In this document: positions 8,648 through 18,196 of the stretch, one piece after another
How positions within the stretch are numbered: position 1 is the stretch's first letter
Layout: each line of letters opens with the position of its first letter
Source: Sinorhizobium shofinae
GTDB lineage: Bacteria > Pseudomonadota > Alphaproteobacteria > Rhizobiales > Rhizobiaceae
NCBI GenBank assembly: GCA_001704765.1
Contig: MBFK01000108.1
Coordinates: forward strand, 1-52,991
Direction of reading: 5' to 3'
DNA: 52,991 nucleotides
Translations under genes and position numbers: made by a program
The notes under the pieces: generated by a model
Databases searched by the model: none
Seen by the model: only the letters and a program-made list of their open reading frames with translations
What the model was told of the DNA's origin: nothing

Positions 8648-9418
8648 TTACGCCGACCTAAATCGAAACCTTGAAGCAGGCTCGGGATCCTGAACGATCG
8701 GTTCTCCCACGGGGCGAGCTGCATCGCTACAAATCGGCATCTGCGCGGTTACTCCAGCCATCGACAGCGCCAACTGCGTTCTGCCGCCGAGGCGAAGCTT
8801 CTCGTAGATGTGATGCAAGTGCATCTTCACGGTCCCTTCGCACAACCGCAGTTCGCGGGCGATTTCCTTGTTGCGCAATCCTCTGGATACGAGCTGGGCA
8901 ATTTCAGCCTCCCGTGAAGTCAGGCAGTTCCCATTCTGTGAGGGCCGTTCCGCCATTGCGAGATGGCGCAAGAGGTCGGGGTCGACCCACTTGCGGCCGC
9001 GATAAACGCTCTCGACACAATCAATGACGCTCCTGGCGGAGGCCGCGCTCAACAGAATTCCGTCCACGTCTAGGCTCACCAGATCCGCGGCCTCGATCGT
9101 GTCGCGCTCATCAAGCAGAAAAATGATCGACACCGAAGAGTTCTCTGTCCGCAGTCGCGACACGGTTTTCGCGGCCTCGTGGCACACGATGTTCTCTGCC
9201 AGAAATATAATATCGGGGCGTAAAGCTTCTACGGAGTGCAGGAGGTCATGTGCATACAAGCAGCGTGCGACAACGCCGTAGCCCCCTGCTTGCAAGAGGG
9301 CCTCAATCCCGGCGCCTGCAATCTCCCGCCGGTTGGCGATCACCAGCGTGGCCATCTTGGTGTGCGGAGATTCCGGCAGGGGACGTATGTCAGAAATTCG
9401 ATTGACCACCGCGGCCAT
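8648..9418 (-). CDS. LuxR-family regulator with degenerate receiver domain
   Basis: A 256-residue NarL/FixJ-like protein. The N-terminal half has a receiver-like fold pattern, but the phosphorylation residues are missing: the acidic pair is replaced (LVIANRRE), the phospho-Asp position is Ala in PDIIFLAEN (about residue 74), and the conserved Lys is Ser in DGILLSAAS. The C-terminal half is a standard GerE helix-turn-helix (LTSREAEIAQLVSRGLRNKE followed by IARELRL and GTVKMHLHHIYEKL). It probably works without phosphorylation, through ligand or protein contact, or constitutively. I chose the ATG at 9418 because AAGGAGAGG precedes it. A longer open frame upstream has no such signal. The target genes are unknown. 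Confidence 0.85.
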   Translation of the reverse strand: MAAVVNRISDIRPLPESPHTKMATLVIANRREIAGAGIEALLQAGGYGVVARCLYAHDLLHSVEALRPDIIFLAENIVCHEAAKTVSRLRTENSSVSIIFLLDERDTIEAADLVSLDVDGILLSAASARSVIDCVESVYRGRKWVDPDLLRHLAMAERPSQNGNCLTSREAEIAQLVSRGLRNKEIARELRLCEGTVKMHLHHIYEKLRLGGRTQLALSMAGVTAQMPICSDAARPVGEPIVQDPEPASRFRFRSA

Positions 9419-9530
9419 AACCCTCTCCTTACGAATCGCTGAAGGCAACCCTTGCTTAGCGGTCGAGTCCTGCACCGGTGCCGCCGCTTTCTCTGCGCAG
9501 ACTTCATCGATTTCTAGTGCCGCGAGTTCT

Positions 9531-9665
9531 CTACAGCTCCGGCGGGGGGCGGATAATGAGATCGGATTGTTTCTGGTTGTCGAGATCCGCGGTGTTCTGC
9601 AGGCCAACCCTTTCGCCTTGCGTAACCGTCGTTCCAGTCGGTGCGATGAGGCCCTCCAGTGCCAT
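9531..9665 (-). CDS. Possible 44-residue small protein upstream of the LuxR-type gene
   Basis: A short minus-strand frame starts at an ATG at 9665 preceded by GGAGGATCAGAGCG, a good Shine-Dalgarno at about eight bases. It encodes 44 residues starting MALEGLIAPTGTTVTQGERV, is polar, and ends in a proline-rich tail (IIRPPPEL). It has no signal peptide or membrane helix and no family I recognise. It lies 112 bases upstream of the LuxR-type regulator on the same strand and could be co-transcribed with it. Confidence 0.4.
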   Translation of the reverse strand: MALEGLIAPTGTTVTQGERVGLQNTADLDNQKQSDLIIRPPPEL

Positions 9666-10225
9666 CGCTCTGATCCTCCCTATGTTGTCTATTCAGTCGG
9701 GACAACGTCCCCAAATCCAGGGACCCTGGTCGTGGTAGTTGTTAGGAAATCATGCCGGGAATGTGAGGCACGAGCCGTACCTATGCCGGCTACCTCCTGG
9801 CGCTCGAAGCAGGCATTTCCAGCAATTCGCAAGCGCGCCAACTGATCCTAGGTGGCCCCTCCTAGCGCACCAAACACGGCCCCCATGGCTGATTTGCGAT
9901 CAATAGGTAATATTAGCAACGAATTATATTAGCGTTCTTATTGTAGTACCGCAATTTAATTCTCTACTGCCGGTAAGCATCTGAATCTGCAATCACAATC
10001 TCGATTTACTGCCAAGAATTCTCTCATTAGTTGCTGCACCATGTATAGGATCGAGTAATAAGCGTAGGAAAAATTCAGCCGCGAAGACTTTCAACTCGGC
10101 GCGGCTGTCATGCCAGTGGTGAAAACCTGACGCTTGGTACCCTGTGCGAACTACCGCAAACGGGAGGTGCTGTGTCGATCGATGCCGCCGTCGGAATGGG
10201 CAAGCAGCGCCAACAGCTGACCTTT
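9666..10225. other. Intergenic region, AT-rich in its middle, no gene seen
   Basis: The stretch from about 9890 to 10080 is strikingly AT-rich for this window and contains no open frame of note. It resembles a promoter-dense or horizontally acquired spacer. I see no RNA gene or perfect repeat in it. Confidence 0.4.
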
Positions 10226-10362
10226 CTGCCCTGAAAACGCATTGGACGCGGCGCTCGGCTGCACGTCGGTGGGCGAAGTCGAGATGACGCGCAGGATTTC
10301 GCTCGGCGCCGTTTGCTGCTCGAGCGCTTCGGTGAGCTCTCGGTTGCGCGCCTTTGACGCAT
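10226..10362 (-). pseudogene. Fragment of a GAF-type sensor histidine kinase
   Basis: One minus-strand frame reads KARNRELTEALEQQTAPSEI, then LRVISTSPTDVQPS. This is the linker that precedes GAF domains in a widespread family of sensor kinases and cyclases (usual form RELTEALEQQTATSEVLRVISSSP-DLQPVF). The match stops after about 40 residues on each side, and no kinase domain is present, so this is a relic. Confidence 0.65.
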
Positions 10363-10677
10363 TGGTTCCCGGTTAAAAAATGGCTGGAAAAATCGGCTAT
10401 ATGCGTGGGAATCCGCGCTTATGCTTTCGTCAGTCGGCGCACAGGGGTCGCCAGTGCACTTTTATGCGACGATGGAGAAATAGCGAAGTATGCGACGATG
10501 TAGAAATAGCGAAGCTATTGCGGACGTCGCGCGGACAACCACATCGAAGTTGACGTAATGTTGGAATCTTGAATTCGAAGACAACATATCGCGATCTCTT
10601 TGCTCGACATGTTTTTGCGGGATGATTCACGTTATCAACGTCGGATGATGATCGGCATATCGTGACAGGAGGTGATC
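10363..10677. other. Intergenic region with a short tandem repeat
   Basis: This 315-base stretch lies upstream of the OsmC-family gene and presumably contains its promoter. The only structure I see is the 26-base tandem duplication listed separately. No gene is supported. Confidence 0.4.
10463..10514. repeat. Tandem 26-base direct repeat (two copies)
   Basis: Two adjacent 26-base units, 10463-10488 and 10489-10514, share the core GCGACGATG-AGAAATAGCGA and differ at a single base (G versus T). The duplication is in noncoding sequence upstream of the OsmC-family gene. It may be a duplicated protein-binding site or a simple slippage product. Confidence 0.8.
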
Positions 10678-11112
10678 ATGAAGGCTCGTATCAAATGGAT
10701 TGAAGGGCGGACCTTCGTCGGCCAGTCCGGGAGTGGACACAATGTCGTGCTCGGCACGGCTTTCGGGCCGGAAGGAAGCACCCCAGGCCCGAGCCCCATG
10801 GAGCTGGTGCTGATCGGTACCGGGGGTTGCTCGGCCTTCGATGTCGTTCACATCCTCGAAAAGGGTCGCCAGGCGGTCGAGGATTGTATCGTCGAGCTCA
10901 GTGCGGACCGGGCGGATCAGGATCCGAGAGTGTTTACCCGCATTCATATGCACTTTGTGGTCAAGGGCCGTGGGCTTGCAGCCAACAAGGTCGAACGCGC
11001 CATCGCGCTATCGATCGAGAAATACTGTTCCGCGTCGGCAATGCTCGCCAAGACGGCCACGATCACCCACGACTTCGAGGTCGTCGATACCGTTGCCGCC
11101 TCGTTGGGCTGA
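10678..11112 (+). CDS. OsmC-family protein
   Basis: A 144-residue OsmC/Ohr-superfamily protein, closest in layout to the YhfA-type subgroup. The first conserved cysteine lies in IGTGGCSAFDVVHIL and the second in SIEKYCSASAMLAKTA, the pair that in this family forms the peroxidatic/resolving thiols. It is expected to be a cytoplasmic thiol-dependent protein that reduces organic hydroperoxides or a related electrophile, although YhfA-type members are not well characterised. I chose the ATG at 10678 because AGGAGGT lies seven bases upstream. It stands alone, followed by a DegP-type protease gene, which fits a stress-response setting. Confidence 0.88.
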   Translation: MKARIKWIEGRTFVGQSGSGHNVVLGTAFGPEGSTPGPSPMELVLIGTGGCSAFDVVHILEKGRQAVEDCIVELSADRADQDPRVFTRIHMHFVVKGRGLAANKVERAIALSIEKYCSASAMLAKTATITHDFEVVDTVAASLG

Positions 11113-11568
11113 TTTGCAAGTTTCCCGTGGGTCCGCGCTACGGTCAGGCGGCGCATCGGCCCGGAACAGCTCAAGCCCACCGACGCCCTGCCGGGCTCCG
11201 TCATCGGCTTGTCGACAATTCCAACTTGCCATGCTGGTCAGCATGGCGCGCTGCGCGCTCTCTAAGTGCAGGGACTTGCACGGTTTTTCAATGAAATCGC
11301 AAGTATGCTCGTCAAGACAAAAGTCGTCGCACGAACTATGAATTTTGTATTTGTCCGTACACGCAGATTAACATTATTTCATGAACAAAATTTAATCCGG
11401 GAATTGGGACGGACATCACAATTTGACTTCCGTCTTGTCGTTAGCTGGGGCTGACGACGCGGTGAGAGCCGACCAGAACAACTAAAAGCCAACATCTATT
11501 CTGGCGGGCGATGTAATTCCACCGTGGTCGCGTGTATCAACACCTCGGAATAAAGAAGGAGACACGCC
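11113..11568. other. Intergenic region of ~455 bases with no supported gene
   Basis: A small plus frame (11266-11454) is open but has no ribosome binding site or recognisable motif. The interval from about 11330 to 11400 is AT-rich and probably contains the promoter of the downstream protease gene. Confidence 0.4.
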
Positions 11569-13047
11569 ATGGCCAATTTTCCAGAACAAAAGGGCTCGCG
11601 GGCGCGCCGCTTAACGGCCGTCCTGGCGGCCCTGTCCTCCGTTTCCGCACTCAGCCTTGCCGCTATCGTCGCTGAACCTGTCGCCATGCACGCAACGAAT
11701 GGCCCCGGCTCCACGGCACGGGCGGCAAATGCCGCCCCACCGCGATCCGCGGCGGAGCCCGGCGACTTTGCCGACATCGTCGCGCGGGTGAAGCCGGCCG
11801 TCATCTCGGTGCGCGTGGAGATCGACGGAGCACAACAACAGGTCGCAACCCAAAATGAGGACGGCGCTCCCGATCCCGATGACGGGCAGGGTCCTATCAT
11901 GGGAGAAGGTTCGGGCTTCTTCATCTCGGCGGACGGCTATGCCGTCACCAATAATCACGTCGTCGACCATGCAAAGTCCCTCGAGGTTGTGACAAATGAC
12001 GGCCGGAGCTATGGCGCGAAAGTCGTTGGCACCGACCCGAAGACCGACCTCGCTCTGATCAAGGTCGACGGCCGGGACTTTCCGAATGTCCGCTTTGCCG
12101 ATCAGCGGCCGCGCGTCGGCAACTGGGTGATCGCGATCGGCAACCCCTATGGCCTGGGCGGCACCGTTACCGCCGGGATTGTTTCCGCCGAAGGGCGCGA
12201 CATCGGGGCCGGACCCTATGACGACTTCATTCAGATCGATGCGCCGATCAATCGAGGCAATTCTGGTGGGCCGGCCTTCGATGTCAACGGCAATGTGATC
12301 GGCGTCAACACGGCGATCTTCTCGCCTTCCGGGGGCTCGGTCGGCATCGGCTTTGACATCCCGGCCGACACGGCGAAAGCCGTCATCGCCGAGTTGAAGG
12401 ACAACGGCCATGTGACGCGCGGCTGGCTTGGCATAAAGGAACAGCAGATCACTGCAGACATTGCCGAGGGCCTGGGCTTGAAAGAAGCCAAGGGCGCTCT
12501 GGTCGACGAGGCGGACCCCGCCGGCCCGGCAGGCAAGGCCGGCATCCGGTCTGGCGATGTAATCACGGCGGTCGACGGAACAACGATCAATGAGCCGCGC
12601 GAACTGGCCCAGAAGGTCGGCGCGATGGCGCCGGGCAGCTCTGTCACGGTGAGCATCCTTCGCAATGGCGAGCCAAAGGACCTTGCCTTGAGGCTCGCAA
12701 TGATGCCGGAAGAACGACCGGCGCCGGTGGAGGCGGCAAATGACGGCAGCGCCACGCCGGGCAGCGAGCAGGACCTCGGGCTTCTGCTTGCGCCGGCAAG
12801 CAAGGTGGCCGGCCCCGGCGAGAAAGGCATGGTCGTTGTCGCCATCGATCCTAAAGGAGCGGCGGCGGAACACGGCCTGGAGGCGGGTGACATCATTCTT
12901 GACGTTGGCGGTAAAGCGATTTCGAACGCCAAGGACTTCCGCCGTGACCTTGCTTCGCTTCGCAAGGAAGGCAGAGTTGCCGCGCTGCTCCGCATCCAGT
13001 CGAACGGTGCTACGCGGTTTGTCGCTTTGCCGCTCGGCCACGCATAG
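11569..13047 (+). CDS. Periplasmic serine protease, DegP/HtrA family
   Basis: A 492-residue HtrA protease. After an N-terminal export signal (LTAVLAALSSVSALSLAAIVA) comes the trypsin-like domain with the catalytic triad His130 (VTNNHVVDHA), Asp160 (KTDLALIKVD) and Ser232 (NRGNSGGPAF). Two PDZ domains follow, with carboxylate-binding-type segments near RGWLGIKEQ and in the last 90 residues (GLEAGDIILDVGGKAISNAK). It degrades or refolds damaged envelope proteins. The start follows GAAGGAGA. The length and two-PDZ layout match rhizobial DegP proteins. No sensor or regulator gene is adjacent. Confidence 0.94.
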   Translation: MANFPEQKGSRARRLTAVLAALSSVSALSLAAIVAEPVAMHATNGPGSTARAANAAPPRSAAEPGDFADIVARVKPAVISVRVEIDGAQQQVATQNEDGAPDPDDGQGPIMGEGSGFFISADGYAVTNNHVVDHAKSLEVVTNDGRSYGAKVVGTDPKTDLALIKVDGRDFPNVRFADQRPRVGNWVIAIGNPYGLGGTVTAGIVSAEGRDIGAGPYDDFIQIDAPINRGNSGGPAFDVNGNVIGVNTAIFSPSGGSVGIGFDIPADTAKAVIAELKDNGHVTRGWLGIKEQQITADIAEGLGLKEAKGALVDEADPAGPAGKAGIRSGDVITAVDGTTINEPRELAQKVGAMAPGSSVTVSILRNGEPKDLALRLAMMPEERPAPVEAANDGSATPGSEQDLGLLLAPASKVAGPGEKGMVVVAIDPKGAAAEHGLEAGDIILDVGGKAISNAKDFRRDLASLRKEGRVAALLRIQSNGATRFVALPLGHA

Positions 13048-13222
13048 CGGGAACGGGCGACGAGACAGCCGAGCCGGACCTATAGGGCGTAGGAGAGTGT
13101 TCGGTTTGCCTTCGTCTCCGTCGCCGAGAATTCATATGTGATTGACTGCATAGCAAGTTGGGAGGGGCTCGTGAGTGGGCCCCTCGCTAAAGACGCGTCC
13201 ACAATTCATCCGCCGGATCAGG

Positions 13223-13483
13223 CTAGCTTATCAAGGTGCCCCAGCTGGGATCCCATTGCACGTCCTCGACAAGTTCCACATAAATCGGCATTTCACCGCG
13301 GCTGTGGGCCCTTGCCAGCCGGAAAGCGGCTTCCGGCTCCATTTCCTCCCCCGGGAAGATAGCGTCGTCCTCGGAAGGGTCGGTGACTTGTCGTACATAT
13401 CCCCTGACTTCGTCGCCGTAGCGGTAGAGCTTGACAATGATTGCGCCCGGCACCGGCTTGTCAGGCAACTGTTGGATCAGCAT
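13223..13483 (-). CDS. Hypothetical 86-residue protein
   Basis: A small acidic protein starting MLIQQLPDKPVPGAIIVKLY, with a beta-rich look, and ending YVELVEDVQWDPSWGTLIS. I chose the ATG at 13483 because AAGGAG lies eight bases upstream. An in-frame ATG two codons earlier is too close to that signal, and the longer open frame has none. No family is recognised. The compact, well-conserved-looking sequence and good ribosome binding site argue for a real gene. Confidence 0.6.
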   Translation of the reverse strand: MLIQQLPDKPVPGAIIVKLYRYGDEVRGYVRQVTDPSEDDAIFPGEEMEPEAAFRLARAHSRGEMPIYVELVEDVQWDPSWGTLIS

Positions 13484-13594
13484 GCGCATCTCTCCTTCTG
13501 CAGGAGCAGCGATATCTCTCTCGTAACACAAAACGGGCCCGTCTGTTCCCGGTCAGAGAAGGACGGCGGGCTATGTTTCGCGCTCGCGTCTCGG

Positions 13595-13777
13595 CTAAGC
13601 CATTCCGGCCGGGTCACCGATCGGCAGAAGGGCCGGATCCGTCGGGTTCTTGGTATCCTCCGGCTTTTTGATCGGCGGCTCGGCGGGCTTTTCCTGGCCG
13701 CGGTCCGGTCTGCCCGGAATGCCCTGTGGTTCTCTCGGGGTCTCGGCAGGGGCGGGAATAGGATCTATCTTCGGCAT
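13595..13777 (-). CDS. Small proline-rich hypothetical protein
   Basis: A 60-residue protein starting MPKIDPIPAPAETPREPQGI. It is very rich in Pro, Glu, Lys and Asp and probably disordered. The ATG at 13777 is preceded by GGAAAGGAGAACACC, a strong Shine-Dalgarno. Similar short Pro-rich proteins occur in rhizobia, but I know of no assigned function. It is on the same strand as the 86-residue protein, which lies 111 bases downstream. Confidence 0.55.
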   Translation of the reverse strand: MPKIDPIPAPAETPREPQGIPGRPDRGQEKPAEPPIKKPEDTKNPTDPALLPIGDPAGMA

Positions 13778-13975
13778 GGTGTTCTCCTTTCCAGGACAAC
13801 GACCACAACAGACGATGGTTCCTGCTGCATGTTCGTTAAATCGGAGCCGATTTAAGGATAAAATCATGCAGCAATTCAAAGTGCTACAGCGATCTTTGTG
13901 CGTCTGATAGGACGCACGGCGCTGTGGATGAGTTGACACCGGCCGTGCCCGAGACCTTCGCAGGAGGGTAGCGGG

Positions 13976-14245
13976 TCAACGGAACTCCACGCTCGTCCTT
14001 TCCAAGTCCTCCCAAAGGCTGTTGGCAAAGCCCCGCAGCACCATGATCTCGAAAACGGTCGCGCGCGACGCATCATCCCGTTGCTCAAGGAGTATTTCTT
14101 CGCCGATTGGCAGCGCATTCGACTGGTCCTGAACGATCACCGGAAGGTAGGCCCATCCGATCGGTTCATTGTCGAAAGCCCGGAGAACATGGCCTCGCTG
14201 GGAGGGGGATCTGTCGGTGCTGACCAACAAGACTTGGTGGATCAA
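13976..14245 (-). CDS. Hypothetical protein, uncertain
   Basis: An 89-residue minus-strand frame with balanced composition (for example VLRAFDNEPIGWAYLPVIVQ and ATVFEIMVLRGFANSLWEDL). Its composition is more protein-like than the other frames here, but I see no clear ribosome binding site and no known domain. It could be real or a gene remnant. Confidence 0.3.
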   Translation of the reverse strand: MIHQVLLVSTDRSPSQRGHVLRAFDNEPIGWAYLPVIVQDQSNALPIGEEILLEQRDDASRATVFEIMVLRGFANSLWEDLERTSVEFR

Positions 14246-14298
14246 CGCCGAGACGATTGATCGCGTGTCGGCCTACAAGCGATTATCGGTTAGCCAGC

Positions 14299-14403
14299 AT
14301 GCTCACCGTGAGGGAATTCGCCAGGCTCACGATCGACGAGGTGGTCGCGTCGCTCGACCTGGCGACCGTCCCCGCCGGCGCCTTCGAATGGCTTTGCCGT
14401 AAC
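14299..14403 (+). pseudogene. Possible N-terminal fragment of a McrC-type restriction component
   Basis: The frame reads MLTVREFARLTIDEVVASLD, then LATVPAGAFEWLCRN. It resembles the N-terminus of McrC-family proteins (TVREYARLTT...SLD-A-VS-SAFD-LC) as I remember them. After ~35 residues the resemblance ends and the frame becomes non-protein-like. The assignment is tentative and based on motif memory only. Confidence 0.35.
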
Positions 14404-14890
14404 GGACGGGGAAGCGAAGAAATACCGGCGTATGCATCCAACCGATGTGAGGTGTTGATCACATGCGGCGAGTTGAGATTTCGACTCTCGCAGAGGCTGA
14501 ACGCCATCGGCTTGGTTTGGCGCTTTGTTGTTCATCTTCAGCCCGTTCCCAGAAGCCGCAGGCTTTGCGCTGCGAGGTGACGCCGACTTCCTTCAGGAAT
14601 TTGCGGAGCGAGGGAAGCAGGACGGTGACGCGCGGATACAAATAGACCCCGAGCCGGGAGAAGGCATCGGGGTCTTTGAGCTGATCGGTTCTGGGAGGAG
14701 GAGTGCAACCGATCGACGTCTTGCGCAAGGGGAGGAGGTACTGCGCTTTGACATAGGTGAGAATATATCGTTCCCCATCATTGACTAGTTCCCTAGGTTA
14801 CATCGCAAAGCAGTAAAGCAGGTCTAGATTGCGTTGTAGTGGCCTAACCAGATGCGGCGGGTGGTGGGCGTGACCTGGAAAGGGTGCCTC
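14404..14890. other. Region with no identified gene
   Basis: Overlapping open frames exist on both strands. A minus frame from about 14728 to 14520 (KDPDAFSRLGVYLYPRVTVL) looks partly protein-like, but I could not assign it or find a start. The region separates a suspected gene fragment from the split subtilase. Confidence 0.3.
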
Positions 14891-14891
14891 C

Positions 14892-17549
14892 ATGAGAGCA
14901 GTGCATGTCCGCGAGCAGTCCTCTCTTGCCAGGTTAGGCGAATGGCGATCACGGCAGGCCCAAGCCCCTCTCGCCGCAAGAAGGATAGATGGGGGCCGGC
15001 CGAGTTTCTTTGTTGCCAATGAAGTGGTCGTAAACGCGAAGGAGCGCGACCTCATCGAGGAGGTCACGCGCCGTTATGGTTGCGAAGTCATCCCCGAGCG
15101 GCCGCTTCCTCCGCTGCCGGAGGGCATGCATCGTTCGAAGGACGTCGACATGTCGGGGGCGCCGCAGCTGGTATCGCTTCGGTTCCATCGGTTGCCGGGC
15201 GAGACGGGTGACGATCTTGACGAATACGCCAGCCGAATGGGTGCATCGCACCGCCACGTCGAGTTCAGCTCGGAGCTCGGAGCTCGGCTCGCGCTCTTGG
15301 TGGCTCGGTACCGATCGGAAGGTCGCCGCATTGGGCTGAATCTCGTAGGTGAGCATTTCGCCATGCCGCTGAGTTCGGCCACGGAAGGCTCCGGCCTCTT
15401 TTTCGGGCCCGACCCGTTTGCCTGGCAGGCGTTTAGCGGATCCAGCCGCATTGTCTAGGCGTGGCAGCTAGTGGATTCCGTGCGGCAGATACGCGGAGGC
15501 GCGCCGGTGTGGATTGCGATTTGCGATGGCGCCTTCTGGCTTGACCAAAACGGCGTGCCTCAAGTCGCTCCCGGTCAGCTGGTATCCGACTTTGGCCCAG
15601 GAGTTCTTCAGTGGAACCTCATAAACGAAGGCCAGCCCGCGGGCACACTGTCGCCGACAGCAAACTATCACGGAAACCAAGTCGCCAGCGCGGCTCTTGC
15701 CGGCGTCGGCGATCTGGCCGGAGCAGCGGGCGCAGGCGGACTGATTGCCAGGCCCGCACTGTTTCTCTGCTCACAACAAGCTCTTGAGGCACTCCGCGCA
15801 ATCAAACTCTGCGTCTGGTGGGGAATTGATGTTCTGAACATGAGCTGGGGCTTCTGGAATCCAGACGACTTCGACGAAGAGGATTGGAACGATACTTTCA
15901 ACTGGGGCGCGGACAATGGATTGGTGTGCATCGCCGCCGCGGGCCCAGGACCGAGAAATCCGGTTGTCGAACTGCCGGATGATGAGGACATCCGCCCGGC
16001 TAGTCGAACACCCCGGACCCTCACGGTGGGTGCGCTTGATACCAACGATCAGGCCTCCGCCCGCTCCAACTTTGGATCGTCGGTAAACCTGTGGGCGCCA
16101 GGGACGCAGATTCCTGTAGCACCAGACGGCGGGGCGCTTTCAGGCTCGCTGGTTAGGGGCACGTCTTTTGCTGCCCCGATCGTGTCTGGCGTAGCGGCCA
16201 TGATGCGCTACTGCAACCCGAGTCTCAGCGCTGACGACGTCCGCAGGCTACTGGAGGATACCGGGTGGGCGGGCACCGGACGGGTTAATCGCGGACTCGA
16301 TGCACGAGCCGCTGTATGGGCAGCGCTGTCTGAGCGGATCCCAGACACTGCCGAGGACAACAGCACCCCCGCAGGGGCCTTCCCGCTGTTGCCCGTCGGC
16401 AGTGGAGGCGCCCTCACCACAGCAATGGGCGCCTTCTCGGCACTCTCGCACGACAAAGACGTGGACTATTGGTCGTTCTCTGCACCCCGCTTGAGCACGT
16501 TGGACCTCGTCATTGAGTGGTACGAGCGGCTGGCGGATCTATATGTGTTGGTCGATCCGGTGGGCGATTCTTCCAATACCGTCGGTCTTAGCAAGCAAGG
16601 CTCGGTCACTTCGGGACGTCAGCGCATCACGGGACTTCTGCCCCGAGCGGATTATCGAGTTCGTGTCCGGGGTACCGGCGCCACAGCTTACCGACTTGTC
16701 GTCACCCTGAATCCAGCGCGTCTCGAGCCCGACATCTTCGAACCGAACGACTCGATCGAGACGGCGGCGACGCTGCTCTTCGAGGACCGCCCTTTGGGCT
16801 TGACCTTCCGCCGGCGCGAGTGGGGGCCGGGGCAGTGGCAGGCTACGCTCCATCGTCGCATGGCGGCCTTTGGCTGGTCGTATGTCAATCAGGACTATTT
16901 CAGGCTCGTGGTGCCGTACAGCACGGTCTTTCGCGTTCCCACGTTGACAATACGCGACGCGGATGAACCGATCGATGTCCTGCTGCTCTCGGAGGCGGGC
17001 GCAACCATTAAGTCGTGGCAGCAAGTCACCTCCTTGACGATTGAACCGCCCCCTGAGACCACGTGCTTCCTGAATGTGAGCGGCACTCAGCCGACCCGCT
17101 ACTGGATCGGCACGGGGCTTCGAGTCAAGAGCGGGGTTCTCCCGGGGCCGCACCAGAAGGAACTCGAACTGACGCCGAAGTACTGGGGTGACCCGCCCCC
17201 ATTCGCAATTGCGGACGAGGTCACTCACTTCGCTGTGGAGATCGGTCTGGCTGAGCGGGAAGATGGAGAAATCGCCTTCGAGGTAGGGGACACACTACAA
17301 CTGCAGCTCTTAAACGCCGCGGAAGAAATTGTCGGCGAGGCGAGAGAGGTTGCCATCTCAGCCGAGACACGGTTTGGTCGAAGAAAGCTAGTGTTCGACG
17401 TCGGAGGCCTCGAGGATGGCTTCTATACACTGCGAGTGCGCGCCGATCTCTCCGAGTCGCAGCTATCTCGAATTTTGCGCAGCGTTGTGCCGCCCCGGGT
17501 CGAGGGGCTTGGTATTGGAATTCAAAGCGTGCGTTCTACTTCGGGATGA
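14892..17549 (+). pseudogene. Subtilisin-like serine protease gene split by an in-frame amber codon
   Basis: Two open frames in the same phase (14892-15455 and 15471-17549) are separated by a TAG at 15456-15458. The upstream 188 residues look like a prodomain (VVVNAKERDLIEEVTRRYGC). The downstream 692 residues are an S8 peptidase with Asp19 (WIAICDGAFW), His67 (NYHGNQVASA), an Asn-region LNMSWG and Ser232 (GTSFAAPIVSG). Two beta-rich domains follow, resembling bacterial pre-peptidase C-terminal domains (DKDVDYWSFSAP and EPDIFEPNDSIETA...QDYFRLVVP). With the GTG at 15471 as start, the catalytic Asp would be only 19 residues in, too short for a subtilase. The two parts therefore probably formed one ~885-codon gene, and the amber codon is a nonsense mutation, a read error or a readthrough site. 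Confidence 0.75.
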
Positions 17550-18196
17550 AAGGGTCATCCAGCCGTCAGCTCGTAGCGAAGGAGGAGATGACCCCACGGC
17601 ACGTGGTGCGCGCACCGCAGACTTGTGTCTATTCGCATTCGAATTTCCGCGTCGACTAAAGGGTCGAAAGCAACCGTGACTGTCATCGAACGCACAGCAG
17701 GAAACATGAGCGACGAAACAGGCTCACCCCCCGCTAAGGATCGCCGGGCGATCCTGGCGGCTATATTACTGCAGGCTACCGCTGGCTTGCGCAATGTCGT
17801 GTGTCCGCCCCAAATTCACCCAGGCAATGTGCCCGCACGGCGGACGGCAACGCGCCTACGGGACTGGCCCGCAGCGTGTTCGCTCTATTCAAAAGACCGA
17901 CGTGACCTGACATAGGCATACGGCAGAGGAAGAGTGTCCTGTCTGGCACACAGCGGAAATTTCCGCTGGGTCGCGACGAAGCCTGTGAAAGGACCCTCAG
18001 GCAGCGAAGGTCAGCGATCGGAGATTAAGAAGGCTGCTGTCAACACAACGGGCAAAACGCCTGACGCTCAAGCGGCTGAAATCCGAAAAATTTACTGCGC
18101 AGAAGCCCTTGACTCATTGGAGAACCTATCGGCGCAAATCGGAAATCACCTCAGTATGGACGAGGGTCCCCAGCCGGCGCGGGTTGCGATCGCAGA
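17550..18196. other. Region of ~650 bases with no supported gene
   Basis: Short frames occur on both strands (for example a plus frame at 17625-17915 containing MSDETGSPPAKDRRAILAAI), but none has a convincing start or domain. The region lies between the split protease and a LysR remnant. Confidence 0.35.

Noticed and set aside
8180..8674. A 164-codon plus frame before the LuxR-type gene
   Set aside because: No ribosome binding site or domain, Arg/Ser-rich composition, and it competes with other random frames.
11611..13041. A 476-codon minus frame opposite degP
   Set aside because: It is Arg/Asp-rich with no domain and lies wholly antisense to a gene with an intact catalytic triad.
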